A DNA stretch of 64,000 nt from positions 3,286,001-3,350,000 of the forward strand of contig NZ_CP118527.1 in the NCBI RefSeq assembly GCF_028885415.1, in the 5' to 3' direction. Positions 63,911 to 64,000 of this stretch are shown here, one piece after another; position 1 is the first letter of the stretch; the number at the start of each line of letters is the position of its first letter. Below the pieces are notes generated by a model. That model was not told where the DNA came from and searched no databases. It saw nothing but the letters and a program-made list of their open reading frames with translations. A program made the translations under genes and the position numbers. The stretch is from Streptomyces coeruleorubidus (lineage in GTDB: Bacteria; Actinomycetota; Actinomycetes; Streptomycetales; Streptomycetaceae).

Positions 63911-64000
63911 ATGAGTTCTCGTCGCACGGCGGCGGTCACGGGATCGCTGGTAGCGGCATCATTCTCGGCGGTGCTGATCCTTTCCGGAACGGCCGGCGCG
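63911..64000 (+). CDS. N terminus of a secreted protein (3' truncated by window edge)
   Basis: ATG at 63911 preceded by AAGGGGGG. The 30 visible codons encode MSSRRTAAVTGSLVAASFSA followed by VLILSGTAGA, a Sec signal peptide with an Ala-x-Ala-type end. Divergent from the kinase gene. Identity cannot be told. Confidence 0.7.
   Translation, partial: MSSRRTAAVTGSLVAASFSAVLILSGTAGA

Overview
The window is high-GC actinobacterial chromosome and reads as Streptomyces. Evidence: extreme third-position G+C, many GTG starts, an actinobacterial-type RNase E with long Ala/Arg/Lys tails, the mreBCD-pbp2-rodA cluster, paired clpP genes next to clpX and tig, Eis-like and SpoIIE-type proteins, and an integrated actinomycete conjugative element (AICE). 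The gene order obg-rpmA-rplU-rne ... mre ... ndk-folC-valS ... clpX-clpP2-clpP1-tig is the conserved core order I remember from Streptomyces coelicolor around SCO2595-SCO2620 (memory, not checked).

Layout. 1-5.6 kb: a teichoic-acid-type cell-wall glycopolymer locus (two TagF-like polymerases, one cut by the window edge, a GT2 glycosyltransferase and a fused cytidylyltransferase/reductase that probably makes CDP-ribitol). 6-9.5 kb: secreted PhoD phosphatase and a secreted FG-GAP beta-propeller protein. 9.5-21.2 kb: Obg, L27, L21, RNase E/G, two partner radical-SAM-related proteins, an internally repeated membrane protein and a GNAT gene broken by an in-frame TAG. 21.2-29.3 kb: CYTH/CHAD protein, then rodA, pbp2, mreD, mreC, mreB (all minus strand), the cell-wall elongation/spore-wall machinery. 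29.4-34.7 kb: ndk, DUF4233, folC, valS. 34.7-40.4 kb: a membrane-anchored PGQ-rich protein, clpX, clpP2, clpP1, tig. 40.5-40.85 kb: tRNA-Pro and tRNA-Gly.

40,805-50,459 is a complete AICE of about 9.6 kb in the 3' half of tRNA-Gly(UCC), bounded by a 44-bp direct repeat. On the minus strand it carries a transfer/replication operon: SCO3933-like regulator, FtsK-type Tra, DUF2637 protein, small transfer proteins, SpdD, RepSA-like HUH initiator, Xis, Int. At its right end are a plus-strand XRE regulator, a minus-strand GntR repressor fused to a Nudix domain, a structured non-coding region that could be a replication origin, and a 70-residue membrane protein with a TTA codon. The GntR-Nudix fusion looks like a one-protein version of the pSAM2 KorSA repressor plus Pif immunity factor. 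It sits with perfect operator-like palindromes in the tra promoter and is the most interesting system here.

50.5-64 kb returns to chromosome: a decayed Ser/Thr kinase with a short palindromic insertion, small membrane proteins, an acyltransferase-3, an HD hydrolase, a PP2C phosphatase, an Eis-like acetyltransferase, an Nei-type DNA glycosylase, rpiB, an amino-acid permease, an intact Ser/Thr kinase and the start of a secreted protein. Most intergenic gaps between convergent or unrelated genes hold strong GC-rich stem-loops that I list as terminators.
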